Below, piece after piece: positions 11,958-24,069 of a stretch of DNA of 64,000 nucleotides. The notes under the pieces are model-generated. The model made no database searches and was not told where the DNA came from. It worked only from the letters and a program-made list of their open reading frames with translations. The stretch's first letter is position 1. Each line of letters opens with the position of its first letter. Source of the stretch: Lineus longissimus (taxonomy: Eukaryota > Nemertea > Pilidiophora > Heteronemertea > Lineidae); NCBI RefSeq assembly GCF_910592395.1, contig NC_088316.1, forward strand, positions 2,356,001 to 2,420,000. Reading direction: 5' to 3'. A program made the translations under genes and the position numbers.

Positions 11958-13700
11958 TGACCTGTTAAAAGTGTCTCAAATGTCATTTATACTGCCAAAA
12001 ACCAAAGCCCACCACATAGGTGGACAAACCTCATTAGTGGAACATGTACCAGCGCCGCAATCTCTAGCGTCGTATACATTCAATATCAAAGTTTCATCGT
12101 CTGCTTCAGTAACCGTCTACCGGCGCATGCGCGACCGGAAATACGACCATGTATTTATGTGCCTCTATACAACAACGGTTAATTTATTTATTTACTTCTA
12201 TAATTAAGTTATTGTGTATTTATTATGGTATTTATTGAAGCGGATGATCATGTAATATTTCGACTTGACATTGCCTCTTCGGTCTCTGAACTTGGTGAAT
12301 TTTAATTATCGACGATGGGCACTTTTGACCATAAACAAAACACACAATTTTCGCATCTATTTCACTATGAATGTCCGTTTCACAATCGGCCAGCCTCGAA
12401 ATTTTCAGTAAGACTTTTGAAATAGTTTCGTCTAAAACCGTCGAGGCAGGTCAATATCTTTTAATTCGGTGCACAAGGGACAATTTATTATTCCCGCGTC
12501 GTAAGCAGACAGACGGACCGAAGAGGCAGTGTTATCCAGGGCTTATAATACTAGGCTTGAAGTAGATCCGGGGTGTTAGTTCGCGGCGGCGGCGCTGTAG
12601 GCGACCTGTACATTCCTTGCAATCTCATTGGTTATGCAAATGATGTCAAATATCACGTGATGTTTTCGTTTGAAATGTTCCAGGGTAGAAAGATTCAAAG
12701 GATTCGGGCGAAGGTAACACCGCTGGAAGTTCAGTATGTCTATACCTAGCCTAATACCATTAGGCACCACGGGTAATACTAATGGGCATTAGCTGTGTAA
12801 TTTCGACCCCTATTTTAACAATCCAGGATAAAGGGTGCCATATCGCGCCTTAAACTGTCCTTTGCACGTATGGTTTCGGATTTACTGGGTTTTTAAAGGA
12901 CAGTGTGTTTATTTATGGAACATTCATATCAACAGTATATAGGCCTATATCATTCGATAAAATTAATTCTTAATGACGAGGCTGGGTATCTCAAACCTAA
13001 AAAAAACTAAACAGGTGCAGCGTTAGTCCTGGCGTTATCTTTTAAAATGAAATGCTGAAGATAACGTCATGTAACGTTGATTACCTGTTCCGTGTTGAGC
13101 GCTGTCATGCCGTTTTGGGTTCGCAGATTTTGTGCTTTCCTGTTCAGTACTCGACTATTGGTTCAAAAGAAGAATTCGGAATCAGCTATACCCGTGTACG
13201 ATACTCGTATAACTGTAGTATCCACGGCCGAAAAATACTGTGCATTTGACCACGTGTCGGCACAGCTCGATCAAGCTATTTCCTTTAAACGCCGACCGAG
13301 CTACGCCGTGGTATCTCCATGGCATAGTCGAATCAGGGAGTTTCCGGGGGGTTTTCGCCCGATTTGGCGACAACTCCCTAAATTGGCTACAACTCGCAGA
13401 ACGGCGATCCTTGCCTGTCTGGTAAGAGCCATGCGATTTCAGTGGCTGACGGGACGAGTAGGCTCGTACATGTAGCTGTGCCCGTGAGACTGAAGTAATA
13501 TTGGTGTTTGGCTAACACCTGGCCTATTGTTTTTGATGGCGGAGCATCGCGAGAATGGGCAGAAGCGGTTGGGTCGGGGATTCGAAGCACGGGTATTTCA
13601 TTGCTGGTGCATTGACCGTTGAGGTACTGTTTGTTCCGGAGCAGGAACTGTTCACTGCCGTTTTGCTATCTATATCCATATACCATATCCTAAATAAAAA
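11958..13700 (+). other. FGF 3' UTR and downstream flank
   Basis: No coding feature is seen. The first ~300 nt after the stop carry an AU-rich element (12152-12235). The first canonical AATAAA on this strand is at 13693-13698, so the 3' UTR could be as long as about 1.7 kb, or a non-canonical signal may be used earlier. Confidence 0.5.
12152..12235 (+). promoter_or_regulatory. AU-rich element in FGF 3' UTR
   Basis: Six ATTTA pentamers lie within 84 nt, about 195-280 nt after the FGF stop. They include the overlapping run ATTTATTTATTTA at 12182-12194, which contains the nonamer TTATTTATT. Clustered AREs of this kind are known mRNA-instability elements in growth factor and cytokine transcripts. 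Function here is inferred from position and motif. Confidence 0.6.
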
Positions 13701-14176
13701 TTGAAGGTCACCTGTAGATTTCATATATTGTAACTACACATTTTATGACGTCCTTCAAATTTCATTTGAGATGCATAAGGTAGCGAAACATGTAAAGTTA
13801 ATGTAGTGTGTTCCACCATGCTAGACCCGATTCACCTGTGCATTATATACTGTACATTTTACAGGTATTTGGGTGTAGTTAGGATGGCAGCACTGTTGTA
13901 CTTGTGTCATAACATATTCTAATCAAAGAATTAAGGAAAGATGTAAAATTCAAAATTTCAGCCAGTGAGTCTGGTCATGTAAATGATGTAAATAATGCAA
14001 TGGATTTACATATACTATGTAAATCCATGATAATCCATTGGACAGTGTTCATCAGTCATTCTATTATAGAGAAATGAGACTGTATCGTCAGACACCATGT
14101 ACATGTTACAAACAGTGAACGAAATTCTGTCATTTTTGTGCGATACCATCATCCTCAGTACCCATACCACGTAGTA

Positions 14177-14184
14177 TGACGTCA
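14177..14184 (+). promoter_or_regulatory. Perfect CRE palindrome TGACGTCA (1)
   Basis: The 8 bp CREB/ATF consensus. It is one of four in 2.5 kb of non-coding DNA. Motif only; no promoter was identified. Confidence 0.45.
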
Positions 14185-15839
14185 ACTGTCAGCGTTTTTT
14201 TTCGTCAATGACGTTAATTCACGTCGATGAAGTAATTTAAAAACTTCTCTAAAAATCGTCTGCACTGGACACCTCGCTTTCTTATTTCTAGTTACAAATG
14301 CTTTAAAATGACTTAAATCTTGATTGCGTTTGTCTGATTAGTCTGTGTTCCGTCCGAACGAAAGATTTCCCTCCGTCGGCATGTTGTGGTGAGGAATTCA
14401 TATGGCTTTTTAGTCTTGGAACTAAAAGTAGATTTTCATCCTTTAGAAAAACCGAGTGGTTTCAGCTGAGGTTTCAAATATAAACTACTGTGGAGGCCAG
14501 CGTAAGATGCTTGCCGACATCTTGGTGGTGCTTGTAATATAGAGGCTTGATCGATTCCAGTACGGTTGTCACAGGCCTTTGTGGCAAGTTGCAAATTGCC
14601 AAGACAATTAAGTGGATAAGAAATTAATCCAAAGCTCGTGAAAACCACGCGGCTTCTCGTCGCTGTTGTGGAAACCGGCGGTAGAGCCAGTTTCTTTCGT
14701 GGGACAGTAGTTCTATCTGGTTTTGGGTACTGCAGATGAAGGTGTCATACTTCATCGTTCTGTCGTAAAAATACATATCAGAATATGAGTAGGAACATTT
14801 ATTTTTGTGAGAAACTTAACACAACCTGTGCTTCCCATGTTTCTTGTTAAGTATTGAATAGAACGGGTTTCAAGGTTGTCAATTCGGAGGCAGTGTGTCT
14901 CTGGTTCAGGATGGTCGTAGTCAAAAGAAAATAGCCACCCATTTTCTGTCAATGTAATATTAGGAATTTGACATGGGACAATTTGAAGGGGGTGGGGGTG
15001 GTATACAACAGATATAAATCAGTGCACTACTTGATAAGAACGGATTTTGTTGATGTGATGGTTATTTACTTTTGAGCCAGACTGTAGATGGCACTGAGGT
15101 ATTTTTTTCACGCGATTCTTTTAAGTTCATCTCACATTGTCACTTGCGAATGGTAACGTTACATAAAAAGAAAAAAAATACAACGAATGATCAAACTTTG
15201 GTCCGAGATGTTCGTACTGTCTTCTGGACGAGATTTGAAAAGATGATCGATTTTGATTTTCGAAAATTGTCAGCGACTGTTTCGATGTTGAATACGGAGG
15301 GAGGTTAATAAATGCAAGAACCGGCAACAGCCCCTTGCGATGGACTAACTCGGCAACTTGCCTTATTTTTGTCCAAAAAACAGTTTTGGCGGATCATCAT
15401 ATTTCGGATGACCAAGGAAAAACGCTATCATGTTAAATTCCATTGCTTTATCTGGTATAATCCTTCGGATTTCCAAATTTATGTTGCGGGACGTTTTTTC
15501 TGGGACACCCGATATTTAACTAGATTCTGCATTTTTTACCTCAGAGAGTTAACGAAGCACTCTGACGTGTGGTCGGATCTGGGAAGTTTCTTAACCTCTC
15601 TTTTAAAATTTGTCTCCACTTGTTGCCGGAAGCTTTGATCTGTCTGTGTGATCACGTAACGATGCCCCACCCTCACACCCGACACCAACACCCGGATATA
15701 GAATATTTTTGTATTTGGCGATACCGGTTTTCCGGGGGTTGATGTTGGGGGTTAAAAGTGGTTCGAAATTGACACACAAGAGTATTTAGAACACTTGACG
15801 AAAACGCTTGTTTTAGCTTAGGCGGACGCCGCGTCATGA

Positions 15840-15963
15840 TGACGTCAGTTCCTGTTGGACGAGTATACCTCATGGCCTTGACCCCGTGGTTACCGTGACA
15901 CACACTTCCATGATGTCTCGTGTTCAGATGTGTCACGTGTAGCCTCGGGACGGTCACGTGACC
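15840..15963 (+). promoter_or_regulatory. CRE plus E-box palindromes
   Basis: TGACGTCA is at 15840-15847, TCACGTG near 15932 and the 12 bp perfect palindrome GGTCACGTGACC at 15952-15963. The last two are CACGTG-core bHLH (USF/MITF/TFEB-type) sites. Such density of bZIP and bHLH consensus sites in 124 bp suggests a regulatory element, but this is motif evidence only. Confidence 0.4.
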
Positions 15964-16551
15964 AGTACACATAATCAGTCAGTATCCATCAATAGTCAGA
16001 TTTTGCAAGCTTATGTTTTGACTCACGTTGTACGTTTTCAGCAATTTTGTGAGCTCGTGATCAAAAGTTTTTTCGCAATGCGGTGTGTCAATCGGTCAAG
16101 GCGAAATATTCAATTATCTATTCCTCCATGAATCGGAAAAGTTATGATGATTTGAGCATTTCAAACGTTATCTATAATCGTAAGCTTGCGAAACTTCACT
16201 GTTGTTACGTTGCCCCTCTGAACTGTATGTTGTAAATATTGTTTTCTATCAAAAATATGTTAAATTTTATAATTTCCTATTGCAATGTACTGCTGAATTT
16301 CGTTCTATTCAATGCAATAAACTGCATTTCATACGAATTAATTCTATTTTCTCATCTTTAATTACACAGAGGAACTCTCGCAACCAGGTGGCGTATTGTG
16401 GTGCAATCTCCCGGGCGCCGGGCCAAATGTCCAATTTACATGCACCCACTGAAATTGTCACATAGTCCCTCTGCCGCAGTTTGATCGTCAGTAGGTCGAG
16501 TGAGACTTGGCACGATGATCACCATTGACGACGCTTGGAGAATGATTGTGA

Positions 16552-16631
16552 TGACGTCAGGGCTTATCAAAATGCGGGATTAATTCTCTTGAAACGACAA
16601 TATATAGTAGGAAATAAAGGATCTGACGTCA
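16552..16631 (+). promoter_or_regulatory. Paired CRE palindromes
   Basis: Two perfect TGACGTCA sites at 16552-16559 and 16624-16631, 72 bp apart. With the sites at 14177 and 15840 they make a local cluster. No associated transcript start is visible. Confidence 0.4.
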
Positions 16632-17261
16632 TCACTCGATGTTGGTCCTGATGGCGGGCATAACGGCAAATCTTCTACTTCAAACTCGTTATGTCCGGCC
16701 AAAAATCTCCACGTACCGTACCGGTACACGTAAACTAACATGTTCACGTTGGGGTTTTGAAAGTTATCTGTTGATGCACGTTGACCGAGGAGTAGGACGA
16801 ACAAGGAAATTGATCATTTTGCCCCGTATCGCCCCCCCCCCCCCCCCATCATACCTGCACACGGTTGAATTGCCGGCGCAAGCGGCTTTTGCGGTATACA
16901 GCCCGTCGGCGACCGCAGCGGGAAGACGCCCTCGTATGAAAAATAAATGCCCTAGATTCTAAACAATGTACAATTGAGGAATTCATTGAAACTTGCCACG
17001 GATGACATTGGCCAGCCAACAGTCACTTTGGCCCTTAGACTGTTTAATAGGCCCAGGATTGGTTTTGTCTGCGAGTAGGACCTGTATTCCCACTATCATC
17101 ACTGGAGGGGGTCTTTGAGGGGTAAGTGCAAGCTATTAGTTTTATCGGGGGTATGGTCGGTGCACGGGACGAGTCTTACAGGACAGGACTGCCCTCAGTG
17201 ACACCGATTGCAAAACATCTCAAGCGTGATCTGTCAGGTTTTTCAGCTCTTCGGAATCTCA

Positions 17262-17358
17262 AAAACCATTAGGGATTTTTAATTTCCCTGAAAAACCACT
17301 ACGGGGTACATATTTGTGTTGGCCGAAAAATCATTGGAGGTTTTTCAAAGGCTCGAAC
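17262..17358 (-). repeat. Dispersed TIR repeat, family 1, copy 2
   Basis: Read on the - strand this segment contains 'tttttcggccaacacaaata' followed by 'gtaccccgtagtggtttttc', aligning with the copies at 6170 and 20495. It carries GAGC...AAAAACCTC at one end and GGTTTTTGAGATTC at the other. Limits are approximate. Confidence 0.55.
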
Positions 17359-20300
17359 ACCTTTATTTCAAGGTGCAGGGAAGTAACCATCTTAAAAGAG
17401 CGTCACGAAAGCGGTGGCACATTCGCAATTTCGTCCCTTAGCCTCTAGAACTTCGACACCATATCCATACTTTTTGTCATCTGATCTTCCTATGACTAGG
17501 GCGAACTGGGGAAGGTCTATAGGCCTAGAGTGCCTGGGGGCAGGTTCATTCACCAGCAAACTTCCCGGCGCAAAGTCGACATCAGGTTGAGATAGGGGTC
17601 AGGTTCAACGCCGAACAGCACATTCTACCAAGGAACGCAAATAGATTCAGGGCCCGGTCGCTAACTCGGCGTTAGGTTTATTGAGCAACTGAGGACATAA
17701 CATTGAGTTAACGGCAAGTTAGCGACTTAAACCGGGTCGCTGTTGGTGACTTTCCGCATAATAGCTCACTAACTACGATATCATTATAAATACGATTGAT
17801 TGGTAATCGAACAGATTACATGGAATGCAATCGAAGAGTCAGGTGGAAACTGCTCCGAGATGCAACATTCAGATTCTGTCTTAGCGTTTAGAGTCGGCAA
17901 ATCCGTTACCTCCACGGCCCAAACTAACTGAAACAGGTACGGCATCCATAGTCCACCGAGGCTGACGGAATAAGCTGACATTTACTCACTTGTCTAGTGT
18001 GTTGGGAAGGGCCTGGCCGGTCTACCACATCCACCACAACAGCTCAGCCGCAGGTCTTGGCATAGTTACTGTAGGCATAGTTATAGAACTTACAATAAGA
18101 TCTCCCTTTTACGACTTCAGATCATAGGTACCGGTACCTGTGATGGCTCGCCGCAGTCAGATATTACGGTGAAGATTGATTTCCCCGTGTCAAGGAGCTG
18201 TCTGAACCAGGATGCGGTGCCTATAGGCCTTGGACGGGACGGTGACATTCATCAATGGCTGAGGAATAAAAAGTCTTGGCGGTGGAGCAAAGGCCATTAC
18301 GGTTTCACATAAACGCGTCCTTGCCAACCCCTTTTGACCAGGACACGTCCACGTGATGGTGATGAACAGGGCGGATGCTTGCTGTCAAAAATGCCATGGT
18401 CCGCGGTCTTATGGTCAACTTACGTATCTACCATTGACAGGCATGTGGGAGTCTCCTTGATGATATTTTTACCAAATCGAAATCTATGGTTGTCAGTTTT
18501 CCACACGTCAACCGCAACAACTAGGCTATCTGATTTTGTTTACGCCAGACTTCAAATTTTCAGAATTTGTTGTTAGACGATACCTGCTTGCCTCGTCATC
18601 ACACCAGTCTGCAGAGAGAAAGACATGTTATATTACATGTCACAATTCGGTCGGACCTTTATTAACGCAACTACATGTGTCCTCAGCCTCTTGCAATACA
18701 TTGTACGATCACGTGATTCTTCGGCCATTTTAGATTTATAATCACGAACAGACGAGTGGGGTTGACCAGCAGCGGAGCCGGGGTATACTCCGGTCGCAGT
18801 GGACCAGCATCGTCCATCACCATTTAGACAGTATGAATAGGATTACGAATTGGACTGTCGGAGGTGTTTAAGCCGGGGAAGATGAGTCGGGGGCTGGTGT
18901 TTCTTTTTCTACAGTCACTTCAAAATGCGCTGAACAGTTTCCTTCGCGAAGGGAATGGGACTGAGGGCGAATATATATTCCATTTGCCTAAGGCCAAATT
19001 AGGTCACCACATAAAGGGGTTAAGGGGTACAGAATATCACTATCAAATCGAACCTAGGAAAAAGAATACGTTTACAAATCAGATATCCGGGGAATCACAA
19101 AAGCCAACTCTCTCAAAAAGCTTACCCACTGCTTTGCTGCTTTGTGCTCAGTGGTCAACCGTCGTCTTCAGGGGATAGAGAGGCTAATTAAAGGCGGGCA
19201 ACTCGACGGAAAAGTTGACCAATTAGTTCAAGAAAAACTAATACATTATACCTATAATGAATTTGTTTGCATCCAATTGGGAGGTCTTTAAAGCTTATAA
19301 GGAAGAGATAGTCGTGAATGCGATGATTTGTCTATCTATGCTCATCCGACAGGCCACCTACGCGAGTGTTTTATTTGTAAACGAATTCTCGGGTTATTAT
19401 CACGAGCGACAGCTATGCGGGGATTTTTAGTTTGGTTTGTTCTTTCTCCGTCATGACACTGCGAGGCCCCGTCAGAGCTGGCATACAGGAGTTGCCGTGA
19501 TGGTATTTCGAGGTATATATGTCCACTATTCAGGTCAGGCTATGTCTGGAGCAAGTGAGTGCGCTCGCGTGGGGAACCATTCACGGGTCTGGGTGTCGTA
19601 GGAGCAGTGGTCCTTGTTTCCATATGCTCAGTTCGTTGCTTTTATGGCTGGGAGGGTCAGAGCAGGTACACCAGACATTTAGCACTGAAGAAGACATGTC
19701 TTTAGGTGCAATTAGTGCAATATTCTAATACTCTTCGCTTATACCAGTCTGATTATACACAGGACCTCGTTTTCGCGCTGGTGGTCTCGATTTTTTGTAT
19801 CGAGGGGGAGAAAGTTTTCAGGACCTTTTGTGCGGACAACTTAAAATGTTTGTGTGATAGATTTGACCGTAACACCATTGATGATGGGTAGCACTCTCTG
19901 CCTTTTTCGCGAAATGAAACGTTGACGTGGTGGTATCTTTTTGATTGCTCTCCCGGTTGTTCGCTTCAACCTTTGGGCGAATTCTTCCTTTGACAGCAGG
20001 ACGCCGCATGGATTGACAGAAGGCAGAAACAGCGAAAATCATACGAACAATGTTTTACCCAAATCTTCATAGAATTGCACGAGATTACATCGCCCTGAGT
20101 GAGATTACATGCGTAATCCCTTCAACAAGGCGAGACCGGTCCAAAAATTGCCCTAAAATTAAAATTCCTGCTGTCTTATTTAGAAGATAAACTTTACCAA
20201 CAGTTGACAAAGGAGTCATAAGTGAGGTTGATTCAAAGTATATACAACACTGACTGGTCAAATTATACCCCTTGGTGATCAACCCCTCAGGCAATTATTT

Positions 20301-20494
20301 TCTCAGTAATGTCCGGCGTTTAAGACGTAAATCGCCAAACATTTTTCTTAATGTTTGTCCCTAGTTTATCCTGCTCAATGCAATTAGGCTTTTTTCTCTC
20401 TTAAAGTTTAGGCCTAACTCGGTGTCGTCTGATAAAGGGCATGCGCCATTCCAGTTTTTCTTATCTTTCTGCAGACTATACACTCTTATAAGTA

Positions 20495-20583
20495 ACGGTT
20501 TTAAAGCTTCTGAAAAAAACCAAAAAAAGGTTTTCGGCCAACGCAAATATTTTTTAGTAAAGTGAAAAACCCTGACTCGGGAG
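20495..20583 (+). repeat. Dispersed TIR repeat, family 1, copy 3
   Basis: This segment contains 'ggttttcggccaacgcaaat' and 'gtgaaaaaccctgactcggg'. It is a diverged copy of the element at 6170 and 17262. Confidence 0.5.
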
Positions 20584-23189
20584 TCTATTTCAGTTTGCAT
20601 GTGGCATTTTCATCACAGTTTCAACGCGCAACTACGTTTACATTTGGATTGACCTCGTGGCGAAAGAAACACTAACGATTGGATTGGCTGATGCTCTGGC
20701 ATGTCCGGAGAGGAGTTAGACTCGGGCTTCGAGATACTAAACCTCTCTATTGTGAGACAGCGGTGAGCCTGAGCGACCACTGTCATGGGTGGGCCCTTGC
20801 ATTCTGAAAGTAGCGTTTCATCCTCGGCTGTGGTCTGGTGGTTACTAGCATGAAGTCGCCCGGTTTCTTCATTTGTGCTGAACCAATCAGATTGCTCTAT
20901 TTTGGAATTCGTTCCTGCTTTCGCAAATGATACAGTCGGTAGATGGATGGAAAGATGGGCCGGGCGTTTAATAGTAGCGCTCCTTCGTCGATGTTCAGCC
21001 CCGGGTTGACATCTCACCATCTATCGCAGTAAAGAGAGGGAGGAAGTTGAAGAACTCGATGCTACCCCGACTGCGGACTGAGAAGAACATCCCCTCAGGG
21101 AACGATTAGTTAAAACTTACGAGTTATGCGTCCCGGGTCGGTTCGGCCACAATCATGAAGTCATTCCACTCAAAGATTCAGTCTAAACGACCATAATAAT
21201 GGGACCAGAGTCATTAGAAATAAAAAAGCAACGAATTAGCCAAGTTTGCTTTTCATCAGAAAGTTCTCTAATCTGATTGGAGTATTTGTGAGTGCGATAG
21301 TCCCGAGGCTCGGCCACAAATACCCCAAAGGTTCCTTCTCCTTGAAGGACCCTTGAGCCCGATGACTTCGCCCGCGTGCGAACCCGCTGGCCGACAGCCT
21401 GAAGCAAAGTCAAATTTCCAGCAATCTTTTGATCGCATGAGCCTGCGGGGAATAAGCCCTGGCCAGGGCCTCCATTCGCCCGTTGCCCCCCCCCCCCGGG
21501 CATTGCTCACTTTACGAAATGGACGTGGCTTTGGCTTACCATCAATCGTTATCAATGTTCTTGACCCTGAACCAACTCTTAAACGTCCCTCTTGAAGCGT
21601 AAAATATGAAGTTTCTTTTTTCTGGGTGTCGTCTGTTCGCCTTCAAGGCGGTATGCTGCTCAGTTTCGCCAAGGACAAAGGCTGACCTTTCTGATAGGTG
21701 CAAGGGCTGGGGATGGTGCAGTGATTTTTTTCCTCAGATCACGACGACCCGGACTGTGCGATGGTGTGACTTCCCGAACTGGGAATACAAGTAGTATACA
21801 AATAGATTTCATATTGACCACCGGCGATGGGAAAGTAAAGTATGTACCCTGGAAAATTATCCTACCCTATTGTTCCATAATGGAATAAGGTGCCATGCCT
21901 ACCTTTTGGCGTTGAGCATCGGTCTCCCTCAGACTGCGAGGAAGATCGACGGACGCTTTGGGATTGTCATGCACCACCGATAAATCGGCAGAGCTGCAGG
22001 ATTCTACACTCCGGACACAGTGGACCGGCCTCGACCCTCCCGATGAGGATGACGCAATTCAATGGACTTCCCGGGAGTCCCTACATGATACTCGCGGCCT
22101 CTCGATTTGCCGGTTTATATTAACTTGCAAGTAGAGGCCTCTGCCGGAGTATAACAAAACTACCTCCTGGTAAAAGGGCTTGACTTTGTAGCGCCTTTAA
22201 GATTCCCCTGGAATTTCCTGTCATTCATCATGACTGTGTTGATCTCTCACCAAACGTGGGAAAGAAATACTATTGCGCGGTTCACATGACATAGTTTTTG
22301 ACCATCATTATTTTGCAAACTATTAATCCATACTGAAACCAAATAAAGCGAGACATAACACAAGTTTGATTATGCGGAGATTTCAATAGCTCCTCCCCCG
22401 CAAACTATCTAGACTATGAGGTAAACCTTCCTCATACCCGGTACCGCATACACGCTTGCACATATCAATTTCTCAAGCATATATTGAACATTTTATACAG
22501 ACATTTGGCTGAGTTCATTCACAAATATATATCGGTCATACTCTGTTCAGAAAGAACCTCTCTAAAGAAGCAACACCATAAGACCATCATATATGAACGG
22601 GAACGTGGTGCGGTCCGTCCGAACCCTGTGTGTGTTTGTGGGGGGGGGGGGGGGTCGAATCTCTTTTCCACCTGTCCTGCCGCACCATCACCACAGTAGA
22701 CCACGAAATTGCCCGACTCGGAGTTAGACTCCTATTTTGTCATCCTGATCTGTTGACAGGACGAGGCCGGTCCACTGCCTCCGGAGTGTACTCGGAGTAG
22801 GTACGTTGCCTAATCCTCTCACTGTTGGAGGGACTGTAGACAATGGGGTATTAGCGGGGGAGTTGAGTGCATTTGTCTAAACACTGCTAAAACGGTGGTC
22901 AACCAGACCGCATTCTTTACCAGAAGAGATTATCATTCAAGTAGCGCGTTCGATTTCTAGCGCCGCGCATCGGTAAGCACCGGATCAATCTTGACACTAG
23001 AGGCGCTTCGTTCCTTGCAACGCCTCTGGAACTTGCTGTGAGGCTATCGCAACACCACAAAGCCCGCGATACCCCACGCTGCATTTGTAGTTCTCCGTAC
23101 AATTAAAATCCACTAGCAAGTGTCAAATTTTATTCATAAAGATCATATTTTGTTATTCATTAATAAAATAAAACGTTTTATGAGAGAAA

Positions 23190-23193
23190 GTTG
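23190..23193 (+). repeat. Target-site duplication GTTG, left
   Basis: GTTG immediately precedes the 5' LTR and is repeated immediately after the 3' LTR at 30622-30625. Four to six bp duplications are typical of Ty3/gypsy integration. Confidence 0.85.
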
Positions 23194-23393
23194 TGTGGTG
23201 TCCCGAGCCACCCCAGTCTGTCTTCGGCCCGTGTTGCGGCCGGGGCGAAAACGGTGCATTGTTGTTGTTATTGTAGTCGACGGGCGAGACGAGACAATAA
23301 AGTACGAGTTGAATTAAAGCCGATTTGCAAGTTCATTAGTTCACTATATCATGTATATCGAGTACCAAAGAAGGCAAATCAAAGGACATTACA
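23194..23393 (+). repeat. 5' LTR
   Basis: 200 bp, begins TGTGGTGTCCCGAG and ends GGACATTACA. It matches the 3' LTR base for base by eye. An AATAAA polyadenylation signal lies at 23296-23301. Confidence 0.97.
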
Positions 23394-23394
23394 G

Positions 23395-23415
23395 TGGTGA
23401 CAGCGTATAGGATTT
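23395..23415 (+). other. Primer-binding site
   Basis: TGGTGACAGCG starts one base after the 5' LTR. TGG is the complement of the tRNA CCA end. From memory the sequence resembles the 3' end of a tRNA-Leu (UAG) with several mismatches, so the primer tRNA is tentative. Confidence 0.7.
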
Positions 23416-24069
23416 AAAAAGAACCCAAATTAAAATTTGAGGGCAGGAATGGTTGTGTCATCGCGCTCGGTTGCCGCGCTCGACCCGCGTATTGTGATGC
23501 AATGCATGTAAACATAATGGGAGACCACAGCTAGATTTGTCCTGTTTGTGCCGTCAAATACAATGAAGCAACGCGTATAGAAACTTGCTTACGGTAATTT
23601 AGCATGTGTACATGATGTGTAAGCTAGTTAAAGACTCGTGACAGCAAAAATAGAGCCGAAAACTGCGTTTGTAATTGTACATGCGTTCGTATTGACCAAC
23701 CCATGCTCGTTTTTGTACGGAGGCCGGTTGCGGTTAGGACAAACTGTTTTTGAACCCCATGCTTGTTTTTGTACGGAGGCCGGTTAGGGTGAACTGTTTT
23801 TGATATTATTATGCACTGTTCTGAAATCGTGGTGACCTAAGTTTCCGAAGTGAGTTCGATACGCTGGCATGTCGTCACAGATACATTGATAGTAGTATAG
23901 TGTGTCAGTGGGGAGCAGATTATTGCAAGATCAATAAATAAATTTTGGTCAGGTTAAGTCCACTGAGCTGTGGTTGCAGGCCTATTTTGTGGGAGTTCAC
24001 AAGTCTGAAGGGTTTATTTTTGGAGACAGAAAGTGTGTTCTGTTAGAAAGTAGGTCTATTAGTGTGATT
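23416..24069 (+). other. Retrotransposon untranslated leader
   Basis: About 650 nt between the primer-binding site and the gag ATG. It contains a tandem duplication near 23697-23802, where 'gtttttgtacggaggccggt' followed by a 'gaactgttttt'-like end occurs twice about 58 bp apart. Packaging signals would be expected in this leader but cannot be identified by eye. Confidence 0.6.

Larger units (their letters stand above)
13701..23189. other. FGF-to-retrotransposon intergenic region, no gene seen
   Basis: I found no exon with homology on either strand. The longest frames (for example 20613-21020 on the - strand) show no recognisable family or splice context. Contents I can name are a CRE/E-box cluster (14177-16631), poly-C runs near 16831 and 21487, a poly-G run near 22640, and two copies of dispersed TIR family 1. 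The region could hold regulatory DNA of the flanking FGF gene. Confidence 0.6.

Noticed and set aside
13077-13475. 132-codon + strand frame in the intergenic region
   Set aside because: No recognisable domain, no flanking exons, and several alternative frames of similar length overlap it.
20613-21020. 135-codon - strand frame
   Set aside because: No homology or splice partners that I can see. The length is plausible by chance in this composition.
22917-23100. Possible tRNA-like segment with 'gcgttcgatttc'
   Set aside because: The box B-like word is present, but no matching box A or cloverleaf could be folded by eye.
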